A stretch of 64,000 nt of DNA from Clostridium ljungdahlii (GCF_001636845.1 NZ_LITT01000035.1:124001-188000), one strand, 5' to 3'. Numbered from the stretch's first letter, positions 1-9,384 are shown. Numbers and translations: made by a program. Notes: generated by a model from the letters alone, not told the origin.

Positions 1-681
1 TCTGATTATGCAAGCAAAGGCTGGATTTTATATAAATTTAGCTTTATGGGGTATAAACTCAAAAAAGCTAAACCTGAAAAACTGCAATATTCTCTAGATT
101 ATAGATATAATGCAGATGAAGAGTATTTTTCATACTTCAAAGAAGCAGGATGGAATCATGTATGTTCCATATCAAATGCAATACATATATTCAGTGCCCC
201 TGAAGACACAAAACCAATTTATACAGACAGTTATACCAAATCAGAAAAATATATAAGCCAGTATAAATTAACTAAAAAAATCGCAGTGCCATCATTTTTA
301 TTCCTTATTGTATGCTCTATTTTATTTATTATTTTATTATCACTTGCTAAATATAATTATATACCTTACATATATATAAAAATTTTTGGTATTATTTTAA
401 TACCTACATTAATAATAACATTAGTAATAACTATTTTTACAGGATTACCTTGTATATCTTATTACACTACATTAAATAGAATTAAGGAGGGTTCTTTAAC
501 TCATAAAAATCATAAAGCATTAAAAAAATTATTAGATACATTATCAACAATTGCATCTATATTAGTAATATCTTTGTTCCTTTTAAGTCTATTTAACATT
601 ATAATTATAAGCAAAGCAGCGTTTTTTTCAATTTGTCTAATTGCTATCATAACTTGTCTATTCAGTATGTTCATGAAATGA
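1..681 (+). CDS. DUF2812 family membrane protein (5' truncated by window edge)
   Basis: The reading frame is open from base 1 (SDYASKGWILYKFSFMGYKL...), so the gene begins upstream of the window; the ATG at 46 is internal. The N-terminal soluble part has the aromatic/charged pattern of DUF2812 (KGWILYKF, EYFSYFKEAGWNHV), followed by four hydrophobic segments (about residues 95-125, 125-150, 175-195, 195-220 of the visible frame). DUF2812 proteins usually sit beside a PadR regulator and have no established biochemical function; a second member with its PadR partner is at 35756-36604. A hairpin follows the stop codon. Confidence 0.75.
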   Translation, partial: SDYASKGWILYKFSFMGYKLKKAKPEKLQYSLDYRYNADEEYFSYFKEAGWNHVCSISNAIHIFSAPEDTKPIYTDSYTKSEKYISQYKLTKKIAVPSFLFLIVCSILFIILLSLAKYNYIPYIYIKIFGIILIPTLIITLVITIFTGLPCISYYTTLNRIKEGSLTHKNHKALKKLLDTLSTIASILVISLFLLSLFNIIIISKAAFFSICLIAIITCLFSMFMK

Positions 682-696
682 AAAATAAGCTAAATA

Positions 697-738
697 AAAG
701 GTGACCAAATATAAAACTGGACACCTTTTATTTTACCC
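697..738. terminator. Bidirectional intrinsic terminator
   Basis: AAAAGGTG and CACCTTTT form an inverted repeat with T-rich flanks on both sides. It lies between the convergent DUF2812 gene and the end of the sugar ABC operon and could serve both. Confidence 0.7.
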
Positions 739-759
739 TAACTTTAAATATAAAACTCA

Positions 760-1767
760 TCAGCTTATAACAACCTTTTTCTTTTCTTCCCTAATAACAA
801 TAATTCTCTGCAGTGCAATAAATATAAATAGCAGCATTCCTACTGCAATCTTTGTCCACCAAGAATTAAGATTTCCCTGAAACATTATAAGGCTTTGAAT
901 TATACCCATAGTTAAGACACCAAATACAGGTCCTATAGGATATCCTGATCCTCCTGTTAGTAATATTCCTCCTATTACACAAGCTGCAATGGCATCCATC
1001 TCCGTCCCCAAGCAATGTAAACCATAACCGGATAGTGTATATAAAGTAAATAACAGTCCCGCTAAAGAAGAACAAAAACCAGATACAGTATAAACAAGAA
1101 TTTTAACTTTTCCAGTATTTAAACCCATAAGCATAGCTGAATTTTCATTTCCACCAATTGCATATACGGTTCTACCAAACCTTGTATACTTTAATACAAA
1201 TATAGCAACTGCCGCTACTATTAAACTAACAATTACATTAATAGATATAGCTACACCTGGCCCAATGGGTATTCTAAAACCTGAAATAGCAGTAAATACC
1301 GGATTTTTAATGCTTATAGTATTTATACTTATAACATAACTTGAGCCTCGTGCAAAAAACATACCTGCTAATGTTACAATCCATGGGTGAAGATCAAATT
1401 TTTCTACTAATATCCCCTGAACTGTTCCAAATACAATACCTACAATTAAAACAAAAATCATAACCAAAAACGGATTAACTCCATTTTGCAATAGGCTTGC
1501 AGTAATCATACTTATAAAAGCTATCATAGAACCTACAGAAAGATCTATTCCACCTGTAATAATAACAAAAGTTTGACCAATAGCTAAAACTATTAAATAA
1601 GCATTATCTATAAAAAGATTTGCTAATACTTGTCCTGAAAAAAATCCACTAAACATAACAGATCCAATTAAAAATAATACTATAAACAAACCAATTGTAG
1701 CGTAAATCGAAATAAATGATGGATTTAATTTAAAAATTTTCTTCTTATTAGTTAACCCTTTTATCAT
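760..1767 (-). CDS. Sugar ABC transporter permease, YjfF/RbsC type
   Basis: 335-residue inner-membrane permease of the carbohydrate uptake transporter-2 family. It has about ten hydrophobic segments and the family signature GGIDLSVGS (about residues 72-80). It is closest in pattern to YjfF, the second permease of the galactofuranose importer (YtfQ-YtfR-YtfT-YjfF). Its start overlaps the end of the upstream permease by 4 bp, so the two are translationally coupled. It is the last gene of a four-gene leftward operon. Substrate is inferred from gene order (one binding protein, one ATPase, two different permeases), not demonstrated. Confidence 0.85.
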   Translation of the reverse strand: MIKGLTNKKKIFKLNPSFISIYATIGLFIVLFLIGSVMFSGFFSGQVLANLFIDNAYLIVLAIGQTFVIITGGIDLSVGSMIAFISMITASLLQNGVNPFLVMIFVLIVGIVFGTVQGILVEKFDLHPWIVTLAGMFFARGSSYVISINTISIKNPVFTAISGFRIPIGPGVAISINVIVSLIVAAVAIFVLKYTRFGRTVYAIGGNENSAMLMGLNTGKVKILVYTVSGFCSSLAGLLFTLYTLSGYGLHCLGTEMDAIAACVIGGILLTGGSGYPIGPVFGVLTMGIIQSLIMFQGNLNSWWTKIAVGMLLFIFIALQRIIVIREEKKKVVIS

Positions 1768-2813
1768 ACACGAGCCACCTCTTTTTCAGGTTTACTTTTA
1801 GTTGTATTATTTTTTGATTTCTTTCTTACTAGCATTTTTCTAAATGCCTCAGATTGTATAATACAAACTATTATAACTACTATGGCTTTAACTACAAGAG
1901 TAATTTCTGGAGCCACTCCCATACTATAAATGGTTGTTGTTAATGCTTGTATAAATATTGCTCCTACTACTGTCCCTCCTAAATAAAATCTACCACCTGC
2001 CATGGAAGTTCCTCCAATAACAGTAGCTAATATAGCATCTAATTCCATCCACAATCCTACATTGTTTGCATCTGCACTCTTTATGTTAGAGCATAAAATA
2101 ATGCCTGCAATACCCGCTAGAATACCAGATATAATATAAAGTGAAAAAATAACTTTTCGTGCCCTTATACCACAGTATCTGCTAGCACTGTTATTTACAC
2201 CTATAGATTCAACAAATAAACCCAATGCTGTTTTTCTAATAAGTAAATAAATTGCAAAAACAATTACAGCAGCAATAATTATTGCCACAGGTAAAAAAAT
2301 ATATCCTGTTCCTATAAAAATAAATGACTTATTAGTAAATGTTAGTATTTGGCCCCCTGTAATAAGTTGGGCTATACCTCTTCCAACTATGTATAAAATA
2401 AGCGTAGCAACCATAGGTTGAATTTCAATATAAGCTACCAAGAAGCCATTCCATATTCCACAAAGTACTCCTACTATTGCTCCCGATAATACTGCCGCTA
2501 AAACAGAACCACCTCCAACTATAACTGTTGCCGAAACAGAAGCACTTATAGCAATTATAGATCCAACAGAAATATCTATTCCCTGGGTGGCAATAACTAT
2601 TGTCATACCTAATGATATTAATATAAGTGGTGCTGAATGATTAAGTATATCTATTACATTTCCAAATAAGTGTCCATCCCTAATTGTTATATTAAGAAAA
2701 CCTGGTCTTACTAAAAAATTCAATAAAAGCAGCGCAATTAATGCTGCTACCGGCCAAAATATCTGCATATGATAAAATTTCATAAATATATTGGAAGTTT
2801 TAGTATTATGCAC
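1764..2813 (-). CDS. Sugar ABC transporter permease, YtfT/RbsC type
   Basis: Permease of the same CUT2 family, with about ten membrane segments and the signature TQGIDISVGS. The frame opens at a TTG at 2834, but a strong AAGGAGGT lies inside those first codons, 7 bases before a GTG at 2813, which is the better start (349 residues). That start overlaps the stop of the upstream ATPase gene by 8 bp, so translation of this permease normally follows the ATPase; the nonsense codon in the ATPase gene may therefore reduce its expression through polarity. Confidence 0.83.
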   Translation of the reverse strand: MHNTKTSNIFMKFYHMQIFWPVAALIALLLLNFLVRPGFLNITIRDGHLFGNVIDILNHSAPLILISLGMTIVIATQGIDISVGSIIAISASVSATVIVGGGSVLAAVLSGAIVGVLCGIWNGFLVAYIEIQPMVATLILYIVGRGIAQLITGGQILTFTNKSFIFIGTGYIFLPVAIIIAAVIVFAIYLLIRKTALGLFVESIGVNNSASRYCGIRARKVIFSLYIISGILAGIAGIILCSNIKSADANNVGLWMELDAILATVIGGTSMAGGRFYLGGTVVGAIFIQALTTTIYSMGVAPEITLVVKAIVVIIVCIIQSEAFRKMLVRKKSKNNTTKSKPEKEVARV

Positions 2814-4335
2814 TGATGTTACCTCCTTCCGCAATAGTCTTAAGTATGTTGGCTTCTTGTACCTCTTCTCCTGCTAACTCCCCTATAATTTTTCTATCTC
2901 TAAGTACAAGTACCCTATCACAGCAACTTTCTATTTCTGAAAGTTCGGAAGATATAAATATAATTGACATGCCTTTTTTTGCTAGTTTTATAATTAATTT
3001 TTTTATTTCATCCTTGGCACCTACATCAATACCTCTTGTAGGCTCGTCCAAGATTAAAATCTGAGGATCTGTGGCAAGCCATCTTGCCAGTATAACCTTT
3101 TATTGATTTCCACCACTCAAATTGTCAATTCTCTGTTCTATACTAGGAGTTTTAATATTTAGGAGTTTAACATACTTTTCAGCAATTTCCTGCTGCTTTT
3201 TCATTGGAATGTATTTAAATATACCTTTAATGGATTGCAAGGCTAAAATTATATTTTCTCTTATAGTTAGTTCTCCAACTATGCCTGCTGCTTTTCTATC
3301 TTCCGGACAAAGTCCTAAACCTTCCTGAATAGCTTTTTGAGGATAAATATATGAATATTCCTTACCATCAATGATCAATATTCCATGATCTGATTTATCT
3401 ATACCAAACAACAATTTAGCACATTCAGTTCTTCCGGAACCTAAAAGTCCTGCTAATCCAAGTACTTCACCCTTTTTTATATTCATACTAAAAGAATCTA
3501 TCGTTCCTTTTCTGCCAAATTGTTTAGTTTCTATCAAGTTTTTTTCTTCCTTACTGTAATAGTCACGAGATAATTGCTTATTTTCTTTTACCATTTCTTC
3601 ATACTTTTTCCCTATCATCTTCGAGATTAGATCCATTTGAGGTAAATCTTTTACAGCATAAGTTCCAACCAATTCCCCATTTCTAAGTATTGTTATCCTA
3701 TCTGAAATTTCATAAACCTGATCTATGAAGTGAGTTACAAACACAATTGACATGCCTTCGGATTTTAACTTTCTCATAATACTAAATAGCTGTTTAACTT
3801 CATTACTATCCAAACTAGATGTAGGTTCATCAAGAATTAATATTCCACTTGATATATCTACAGCCCTTGCTATAGCCACCATTTGCTGAATTGCAACAGA
3901 ATAACTAGATAATAATTTTTTTACATCTATTTTTAAATTTAATCTTTCTTCTAATAATTTTGATGCATTTTCATTCATGGTATTCCAATCAATAAATCCC
4001 CTTTTCATTGGTTCTCTTCCAATGTAAATATTCTCAGCTACAGTAATGTTTGGACACAAATTGACTTCTTGATAAACAGTGCTTATCCCATTTTCCTGAG
4101 CATCGCGGGTTGATTTAATTATAATTTTTTTCCCATTTAAAGTTATGATTCCTTCATCTATTTCATAGACCCCTGTAAGCACTTTAATTAAAGTTGACTT
4201 TCCTGCCCCATTTTCTCCCATAAGAGCATGTATCTCACCTTTTTTAAGTTGAAAATCTACATTGGAAAGAGCTTTAACTCCGGGAAAAGATTTGCATATG
4301 CCTTCCATATTAAGAACAATATCGCTTTCATCCAT
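2806..4335 (-). pseudogene. Sugar ABC transporter ATPase (YtfR/RbsA type) with an in-frame stop
   Basis: Two-domain ATPase of a CUT2 sugar importer. The first domain has Walker A GENGAGKST, signature region and Walker B LILDEPTSSLD; the second has a degenerate Walker A (GLLGSGRTE). The frame stops at a TAA (3100-3102) immediately after the second LSGGNQ signature and continues without frame change as KVILARWLATDPQILILDEPTRGIDVGAKDE. Homologues read NQQKV here, so a CAA glutamine has become TAA. The original product would be about 509 residues, the normal length. Start: ATG at 4335, 7 bases after GGGGGTG; the ATG at 4350 lies before the ribosome-binding site. Confidence 0.9.
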
Positions 4336-4412
4336 TAAATTCACCCCCATTTATCAAAATTTCATAATGTATGAATGTGGAATATCCAATTCATACATTA
4401 TGATTTACAATT

Positions 4413-5405
4413 CTAATATTTTCTGTTAGGTAATTCTTTTTTAGCTTGATCTTGAGTAAATACACCCTCTTTAGTGTGTACAATTTTATCTTTAAGTTTA
4501 CCACTTAGTACTTGTTTTGAAGTTTCTAGCAATTGAGGTCCTAAAAGAGGATTGCACTCAACTATGCCATTTGATTTTCCATCAGCCATTAACTTGAACA
4601 TATCTTTAATACCATCAACAGAAACTATAAAAATATCTTTTCCTGGTTTTTTACCATATTCCTCTATAGCTTGTATAGCTCCAACTGCCATATCATCATT
4701 GTGAGACCACAAAACATTAATTTTATTTCCATCAGATTTCAAAAATGCTTCCATAACTTCCTTACCTTTTGCACGGGTAAAATCACCAGTTTGTGATTTT
4801 ATAATTTTATAGTTTGGACAATCTTTTATAGTTTCATTGAAACCTTTTTGACGTCCTATCATAGCTGTTGATCCAACAGTACCTTGCAGCTCTGCTATGT
4901 TAAGCTTTGCATCTTTTCCAAATTTATCAATTACAATTTTAGCTGCTCTCTTACCTTCTTCTTCCATATCTGAACCAAGGAAAGCTGTAACAAGAGAATT
5001 ATCTGCTACTTTTACATTTCTATCTACTATAACAACCGGTATCTTGGCATTTTTTGCCTCTCTCAATACTGTATCCCAGCCAGTTTCTACTACAGGATCC
5101 AATGCGATTATATCAACTTTTTCAGCTATAAAGGATCTTATAGCTTTTATTTGATTTTCCTGTTTTTGCTGACCATCAGAGAACTTTAGTTCAAAGTTTG
5201 GATCTAATTTAGGAATTTCCTTAATAGAACTAGTTTCTGCTGTTCTCCAGCCACTTTCAGCTCCAACCTGTGCAAAACCAATTACCTTTTTCTTACTTGA
5301 TGAATTTGAGGAGCTTGTCTGCTGACTTGCGCCACCGCATCCCGCAAATATACCAATTGTTAAAACTGCCGTTGCTGCTAAAGCAGCAATTTTTTTAAAT
5401 TTCAT
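4413..5405 (-). CDS. Sugar-binding lipoprotein, YtfQ/RbsB type
   Basis: 330-residue periplasmic-binding-protein family 4 lipoprotein. The N terminus is a lipoprotein signal (MKFKKIAALAATAVLTIGIF) with lipobox AGC at about residues 21-23. It is followed by a Ser-rich linker and a binding-protein fold whose motifs (VGAESGWR, IIALDPVVETGW, QGTVGSTAMIGRQKG, VDGIKDMFKLMADG) match the galactofuranose-binding protein YtfQ closely. First gene of the operon, with GGGGGG seven bases before ATG. It delivers substrate to the two permeases. Confidence 0.88.
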   Translation of the reverse strand: MKFKKIAALAATAVLTIGIFAGCGGASQQTSSSNSSSKKKVIGFAQVGAESGWRTAETSSIKEIPKLDPNFELKFSDGQQKQENQIKAIRSFIAEKVDIIALDPVVETGWDTVLREAKNAKIPVVIVDRNVKVADNSLVTAFLGSDMEEEGKRAAKIVIDKFGKDAKLNIAELQGTVGSTAMIGRQKGFNETIKDCPNYKIIKSQTGDFTRAKGKEVMEAFLKSDGNKINVLWSHNDDMAVGAIQAIEEYGKKPGKDIFIVSVDGIKDMFKLMADGKSNGIVECNPLLGPQLLETSKQVLSGKLKDKIVHTKEGVFTQDQAKKELPNRKY

Positions 5406-5556
5406 ATTTTTCCCCCCATTAAACTTATTTTTATTTCAGAAAATCCAGGATATGCAAAACATCTAACTCCCTGTATGTAAATATTTCCTTATTTTACACA
5501 ATTATACTTATGTTTTGTATAATGCCCTATCATTTTTGAAATCAAACAATTATATT

Positions 5557-5711
5557 TTGAAAGCGATTTCTTAATTATTATAATAATATTTATTGGTACA
5601 AATGTCAATTATTTTCATATGTTATTATTTATTACCTTTATTCAATATTATTACAATTAGATTCTTCTAATACAATACATATATTAAAACAAAATAGAAA
5701 TCGCTTGAAAA
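5557..5711. promoter_or_regulatory. Pair of LacI/CcpA-type operator-like dyads upstream of the sugar operon
   Basis: TTGAAAGCGATTTCTTAA at 5557-5574 matches the cre/LacI-family pattern TGWAANCGNTNWCA at 13 of 14 positions. A second related site, TAGAAATCGCTTGAAAA, lies in the opposite orientation at 5695-5711. They share the core AAGCGATTTCT. This 350-base stretch between the binding-protein start and the bactofilin gene holds no gene. Role in catabolite or LacI-type repression of the operon is inferred. Confidence 0.5.
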
Positions 5712-5751
5712 ATTATTACACAATTAATATGTATTAAGTATTAGTAACTAT

Positions 5752-5812
5752 ATGCATAAAAATAGACCATACAGTGGAATTAGTATCCATCATATGGTCT
5801 TAGTTAGTAAAT
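5752..5812 (-). terminator. Intrinsic terminator of the bactofilin operon (repeated hairpin)
   Basis: On the minus strand AGACCAT...ATGGTCT pairs around a 20-base loop and is followed by ATTTTTAT. It lies about 30 bases after the bactofilin stop. A closely similar hairpin with the same flanking words (TTAGTTAGTA, TATATGYATAAAAATAG) recurs at 55046-55116. Confidence 0.65.
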
Positions 5813-5839
5813 TAAATGTACTCAAGTATTCTTATTGCT

Positions 5840-6568
5840 TTAATTATCAGCTATTTTTTTACAAACTATTTTAGAATTTTTACCAACATCTGCTTTATTT
5901 CTATATTCCACTGTCTCGATATCGCAATTAGCTCCTATAGTAACATTATTTCCTCTTACTACTTTTGCAGATGTATTTTCAAGATAAATATCATCTCCTT
6001 CAATTGTGCCTGTTACAAGTCTTGCAGAATTTGAGAAAAGATTTATCATTTTCATGAAAAAATGACCTTCTCCTAATTTAACACTTATATTTTCTCCGCC
6101 TATATCTTTTACTGTGCATTTTCCATACATCTCTATATCTATATTTCCTGCATTTAATAATCCGTCTATATTAAAGCCTCCTCTTGCATTAAAATTTTCT
6201 GCTTCACAATCTCCACTTATGGATGCTGAACCTGATATTGATATTTCTTCCGTATGCAAATTACTATCCATACGGGAAGAACCGCTTATTTTAACTTTTT
6301 TTGCAGTAACACTGCCTACTATATGAGAAGATCCACTTACGGTTATTTCTTCACAATCAAGATTTCCACATATTTTAGTACTGCCGCTGATTTTAGTTAT
6401 TTTACTTTTTAAATTTCCGCTCACATTAGAAGATCCTGATACTTTATAAGAACTGCACTCTATATCTCCATTCATTTTAGCAGTCCCACTTATTTTAACT
6501 TCGTCATACCTTCCACCCCTAATTATTCCAGCTCCAGAAATTTTTACATCTTGCAAATTCTCTTCCAT
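5840..6568 (-). CDS. Bactofilin-like polymer-forming protein (YhbE/YhbF type)
   Basis: 242 residues built almost wholly of short repeats of the type KISGSxxxxGxLxxxxxxISG, the right-handed beta-helix of polymer-forming cytoskeletal (bactofilin, DUF583-like) proteins. At least eight rungs contain SGS or SGT. The C-terminal third (SARLVTGTIEGDDIYLENTSAKVVRGNNVTIG) resembles the Bacillus YhbE/YhbF subgroup. It follows the DUF4004 gene by 19 bp on the same strand, the same pairing as yhbD-yhbE in Bacillus. Likely a cytoplasmic scaffold; exact role unknown. Confidence 0.8.
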   Translation of the reverse strand: MEENLQDVKISGAGIIRGGRYDEVKISGTAKMNGDIECSSYKVSGSSNVSGNLKSKITKISGSTKICGNLDCEEITVSGSSHIVGSVTAKKVKISGSSRMDSNLHTEEISISGSASISGDCEAENFNARGGFNIDGLLNAGNIDIEMYGKCTVKDIGGENISVKLGEGHFFMKMINLFSNSARLVTGTIEGDDIYLENTSAKVVRGNNVTIGANCDIETVEYRNKADVGKNSKIVCKKIADN

Positions 6569-6587
6569 TTTAAAACTCTCCTTTATT

Positions 6588-7217
6588 TTATAATGTTAGT
6601 TTTGATTTTAATTGTTCCACACATTCCCCTGCATTTATCTTTAATACAAGCATGGCTTCAGTTTCAACATATACTTCATTTGGTATCAGCATTAAAAAAC
6701 ATATAGCAACTCCAAGCTTTCTTATAAGTACTACATCACAATATCTTCCATAAAATTTCTCATAGTTTTTTTCCAGAGTATTGAGTACTAATTTAGCCTC
6801 CTCCAAACTCACCTTGCCAGATTTTAAAAACCTATCTACTATAGTCATAAACAGCAGTTCATTAAAATTAAATTCACTACTTTCTTTATGAACATCTTTA
6901 TATAGCGTGAAAGTAGGTTGTGAAACAATGTTGTGTGATGATATGTCATTTTCTTTTAAAATAACCTTCGAAAGATTTGGTGAAAATATGCTTGCAAGCT
7001 CATCTAAAGATACATCATCTTTAAAATTTTTGATCTTTTCTACTCTATCCAGTATTTCCACCCTTGGAAAAAACGTCTCCTGACCTGTAAAGCTGGACCT
7101 TTTTATAAACCATTCCTCAGGTATTAATTTTTTTCTCTTCCATCTATACAATTGGCCATAGGAAATACCTGTTACTTTAAGCAATTCTTTTTTAGAAATT
7201 AGATTTTCCTCTTCCAT
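6588..7217 (-). CDS. DUF4004 family protein (YhbD-like), MerR-type HTH
   Basis: The N terminus (SKKELLKVTGISYGQLYRWKRKKLIPEEWF) is a MerR-like winged-helix DNA-binding motif, followed by the typical DUF4004 helices (EILDRVEKIKNFKDDVSLDELASIFSP). The frame opens at 7268, but the ATG at 7217 follows GAGAGG and gives the start seen in the family (MEEENLISKKELL), 209 residues. Predicted regulator of the downstream bactofilin gene. An inverted repeat GTAAC-N8-GTTAC lies just upstream and may be its own operator. Confidence 0.75.
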   Translation of the reverse strand: MEEENLISKKELLKVTGISYGQLYRWKRKKLIPEEWFIKRSSFTGQETFFPRVEILDRVEKIKNFKDDVSLDELASIFSPNLSKVILKENDISSHNIVSQPTFTLYKDVHKESSEFNFNELLFMTIVDRFLKSGKVSLEEAKLVLNTLEKNYEKFYGRYCDVVLIRKLGVAICFLMLIPNEVYVETEAMLVLKINAGECVEQLKSKLTL

Positions 7218-7256
7218 ATTTTCATTCCTCTCAACAATTTCTTTTTCAAAAACAGT

Positions 7257-7274
7257 GTAACATAACATTGTTAC
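7257..7274. promoter_or_regulatory. Operator-like inverted repeat upstream of DUF4004 gene
   Basis: GTAAC at 7257-7261 and GTTAC at 7270-7274 form a dyad 40 bases upstream of the chosen DUF4004 start. Proposed autoregulatory site; inferred from position only. Confidence 0.35.
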
Positions 7275-7301
7275 GTTAGCAATAGTTATTTTATTTAAAA
7301 T

Positions 7302-7343
7302 AAAAAATTCACCTTAAATCAATAACTGCTAAAGGTGAATTTA
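7302..7343 (-). terminator. Intrinsic terminator downstream of the FabG remnant
   Basis: AAATTCACCTTTAGC...AAGGTGAATTTTTTATTTT on the minus strand makes an AT-rich hairpin with a T run. It lies about 50 bases past the stop of the fabG remnant and presumably belonged to that gene. Confidence 0.6.
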
Positions 7344-7396
7344 AATAAAACTCCATTAAAATCCTATGTATTATTCTTTTTAAAAACAATATCCTA

Positions 7397-7468
7397 TTAC
7401 ATAACCATTCCACCATCTACATTGATGACCTGTCCTGTAATATACTGGCACATATTTGAAACAAGAAA
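7397..7468 (-). pseudogene. C-terminal remnant of a short-chain dehydrogenase (FabG-like)
   Basis: Reading the minus strand, the last 23 codons before a TAA are FLVSNMCQYITGQVINVDGG followed by MVM. This is the highly conserved C terminus of 3-oxoacyl-ACP reductase FabG (…YITGQVINVDGGMVM). Upstream of about 7468 the similarity stops, so nearly the whole gene has been deleted. Terminator still present at 7302-7343. Confidence 0.85.
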
Positions 7469-7537
7469 TTAGATAATTTCTTAATAAAATGCTAGTGGTA
7501 ATTATATCATACTTTATGTATCAAACAAATCCAAAAT

Positions 7538-8344
7538 TCACCAGTTTATTTCCAGCCCCACTCCTACTTCCTTTATAGGTAAATATTTATGTATTTCTGC
7601 TTTAACAGCAAAGGAGGTACAATGACAAGGATACAACTCTTTCACATTGTTTTTTCTTAGATATTCAATAGTTTTTCTAACCCCGGAGTTAACTTGAAAT
7701 AAATGAAATCCACCTATAATTCCAAGTACCCTGTTGTCGCTGCAAACTTTTTTTGCGTATTCCACTATATTGCATATGCCGCTGTGGGAACATCCTGTTA
7801 TGACATAAATGCCCTTTTCACTTTTATACACAAGTGCCGTATCATCCATTACATAATCGTCAACTAAAGCTTTCCCTGAAGCCTGCCTTCCTATAGGTTT
7901 TTTATTTTCAAAATCATTCGTTCTTGGTATCTGCCCTAAAAAAGTTATATGTTTGCTAATTTTTTTAGGTTCTTTGGAAAGAATCAAATTACATTTTTCT
8001 TTTAGCTCTTCTTCCAAAATAGGAGAACAAATTTTTAAATCTCCATCTATTTTTTCCTTAAATGCATCAGGATGGGCAAGTATTGAAATTTTATTTTTAC
8101 ATTTTTTTTGAAAGTAATATTTAAGCCCCCCTGTGTGATCATTGTGCCCATGCGAAATAGCAATTATATCTATGTTCTTTAAATCCACCTCCAATGCAGC
8201 TGAATTTTTCAAGAATATATCCGAATAACCTGTGTCAAATAGAATTTTAGTGTCCTCGTCTTCAATATAATATGAAACAGCAGGTTCTCCAAAATAATAT
8301 CTATCTATATAGGTGTTGTTATCTACTAAAACTTTTAGCTTCAT
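7538..8344 (-). CDS. MBL-fold metallo-hydrolase
   Basis: Metallo-beta-lactamase fold protein with the zinc-binding motif HGHNDH (in ISHGHNDHTGGL), a further metal histidine in TGCSHSGI, and a late GGFHL motif. This set is typical of the subgroup annotated as 7,8-dihydropterin-6-yl-methyl-4-(beta-D-ribofuranosyl)aminobenzene-5'-phosphate synthase-like; substrate unknown. The ATG at 8344 follows GGGAG at good spacing and yields MKLKVLVDNN; the upstream ATG at 8359 has no ribosome-binding site. Stands alone. Confidence 0.8.
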   Translation of the reverse strand: MKLKVLVDNNTYIDRYYFGEPAVSYYIEDEDTKILFDTGYSDIFLKNSAALEVDLKNIDIIAISHGHNDHTGGLKYYFQKKCKNKISILAHPDAFKEKIDGDLKICSPILEEELKEKCNLILSKEPKKISKHITFLGQIPRTNDFENKKPIGRQASGKALVDDYVMDDTALVYKSEKGIYVITGCSHSGICNIVEYAKKVCSDNRVLGIIGGFHLFQVNSGVRKTIEYLRKNNVKELYPCHCTSFAVKAEIHKYLPIKEVGVGLEINW

Positions 8345-8462
8345 TGCTTCATCTCCCAAAAATAATTTTCACTGTCTTCATTATATTTTATAAAACCATT
8401 CTTTTGCAAAACTTTTTGGGATGCGGTACAAAGCAAATATCTCCAAAATTTTTGGAAATTAA

Positions 8463-8497
8463 AAAATCGTCTTCAGCTTTCTACCAAAGACGATTTT
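8463..8497 (-). terminator. Intrinsic terminator
   Basis: AAAATCGTCTT and AAAGACGATTTT form a hairpin; on the minus strand it is followed by TTTTTTAATTT. It is about 90 bases past the stop of the ATP-binding protein gene at 8587. Confidence 0.7.
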
Positions 8498-8586
8498 AAT
8501 TATTTCATTTTTGATAAAATTTTTTGTATGGTTTTAGGGTATAGATAGTATGTTTCAGAGAGGTAGTCTATAGATGCTCCCTTTCT

Positions 8587-9384
8587 TTAAGCTTTATATA
8601 TAGTTAAAATAAATTCTTCTCCTGATTCCTGCAAAACCGGTTCCCTGGCACCAATATCTTTCATCGTTTTAATTATCATAGGAATTCCCCTACCCAACTG
8701 ATCTATGTATCTCATATTTTCCATATATTTTACTAAAAATGGATTTCTTGCATAGGATACTCCTATTTTCATTTTTTCAATAGTAACAGTATTAGGTAAT
8801 TTTCCTGGACTATGAAATTCAATACGATCATCAAACATAAAAATTCTTATTTTAGATCCCAAAATACTATAATTTCTATGGACAAGAGAATTTACAATAG
8901 CTTCTCTAAGTACCAACGCAGGATATTCTTCTTTTTCCTGCCTCTTTAGTTGATTAATGGTTGATGGATTTTTTATATTATTTTTTAGTATAACTAACAT
9001 TTGATCTGCTATATCTTGCAATCTTCCGCACAGTACTTTTTTATCTATAAGATCACCTGTTATTTCATTTCCATTAAAATGTGCAAAACTAATGCCATTC
9101 TGAGGCATTACATTATCAATGTTTTTTCCAAATATGAGCAGTCCTCCTACGGAGCATGTTACTTTTCCATCTATTTGCTTTAATATATCTGCATTGATTA
9201 ATATTCTCTCTATGCTTTTCTTATCTTCTTCATACAAGTCAAAAGTATTATATTCAAAGAAATAATCTCGTATTATGTCTAAATTCAAGTCTTTTATAGA
9301 GGTGTTATTAACTGGCGATATGTCAAAGTGAATACTTCCATTAGTTTCAAATATTCCTATCATATTCATTTTCTCCATTTTCAA
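8587..9384 (-). CDS. ATP-binding (HATPase_c_4) protein, probably N-terminally truncated
   Basis: 265 residues. The C-terminal half is an ATPase of the GHKL type found in AlbA_2/Schlafen-like regulators: REAIVNSLVHRNYS (N-box), SPGKLPNTV, and LGRGIPMIIKTM (G-box). Full members are usually 400 residues or more and begin with an AlbA_2 DNA-binding domain, which is missing here, so the gene may be a remnant. The start is uncertain: GGAG precedes an ATG eight codons in. An imperfect tandem repeat lies directly upstream. Confidence 0.6.
   Translation of the reverse strand: MKMEKMNMIGIFETNGSIHFDISPVNNTSIKDLNLDIIRDYFFEYNTFDLYEEDKKSIERILINADILKQIDGKVTCSVGGLLIFGKNIDNVMPQNGISFAHFNGNEITGDLIDKKVLCGRLQDIADQMLVILKNNIKNPSTINQLKRQEKEEYPALVLREAIVNSLVHRNYSILGSKIRIFMFDDRIEFHSPGKLPNTVTIEKMKIGVSYARNPFLVKYMENMRYIDQLGRGIPMIIKTMKDIGAREPVLQESGEEFILTIYKA

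Noticed and set aside
2806-3051. A separate 81-residue ATPase gene
   Set aside because: Same frame as the upstream ATPase ORF, separated only by one TAA; its TTG start is the Leu of LDEP.
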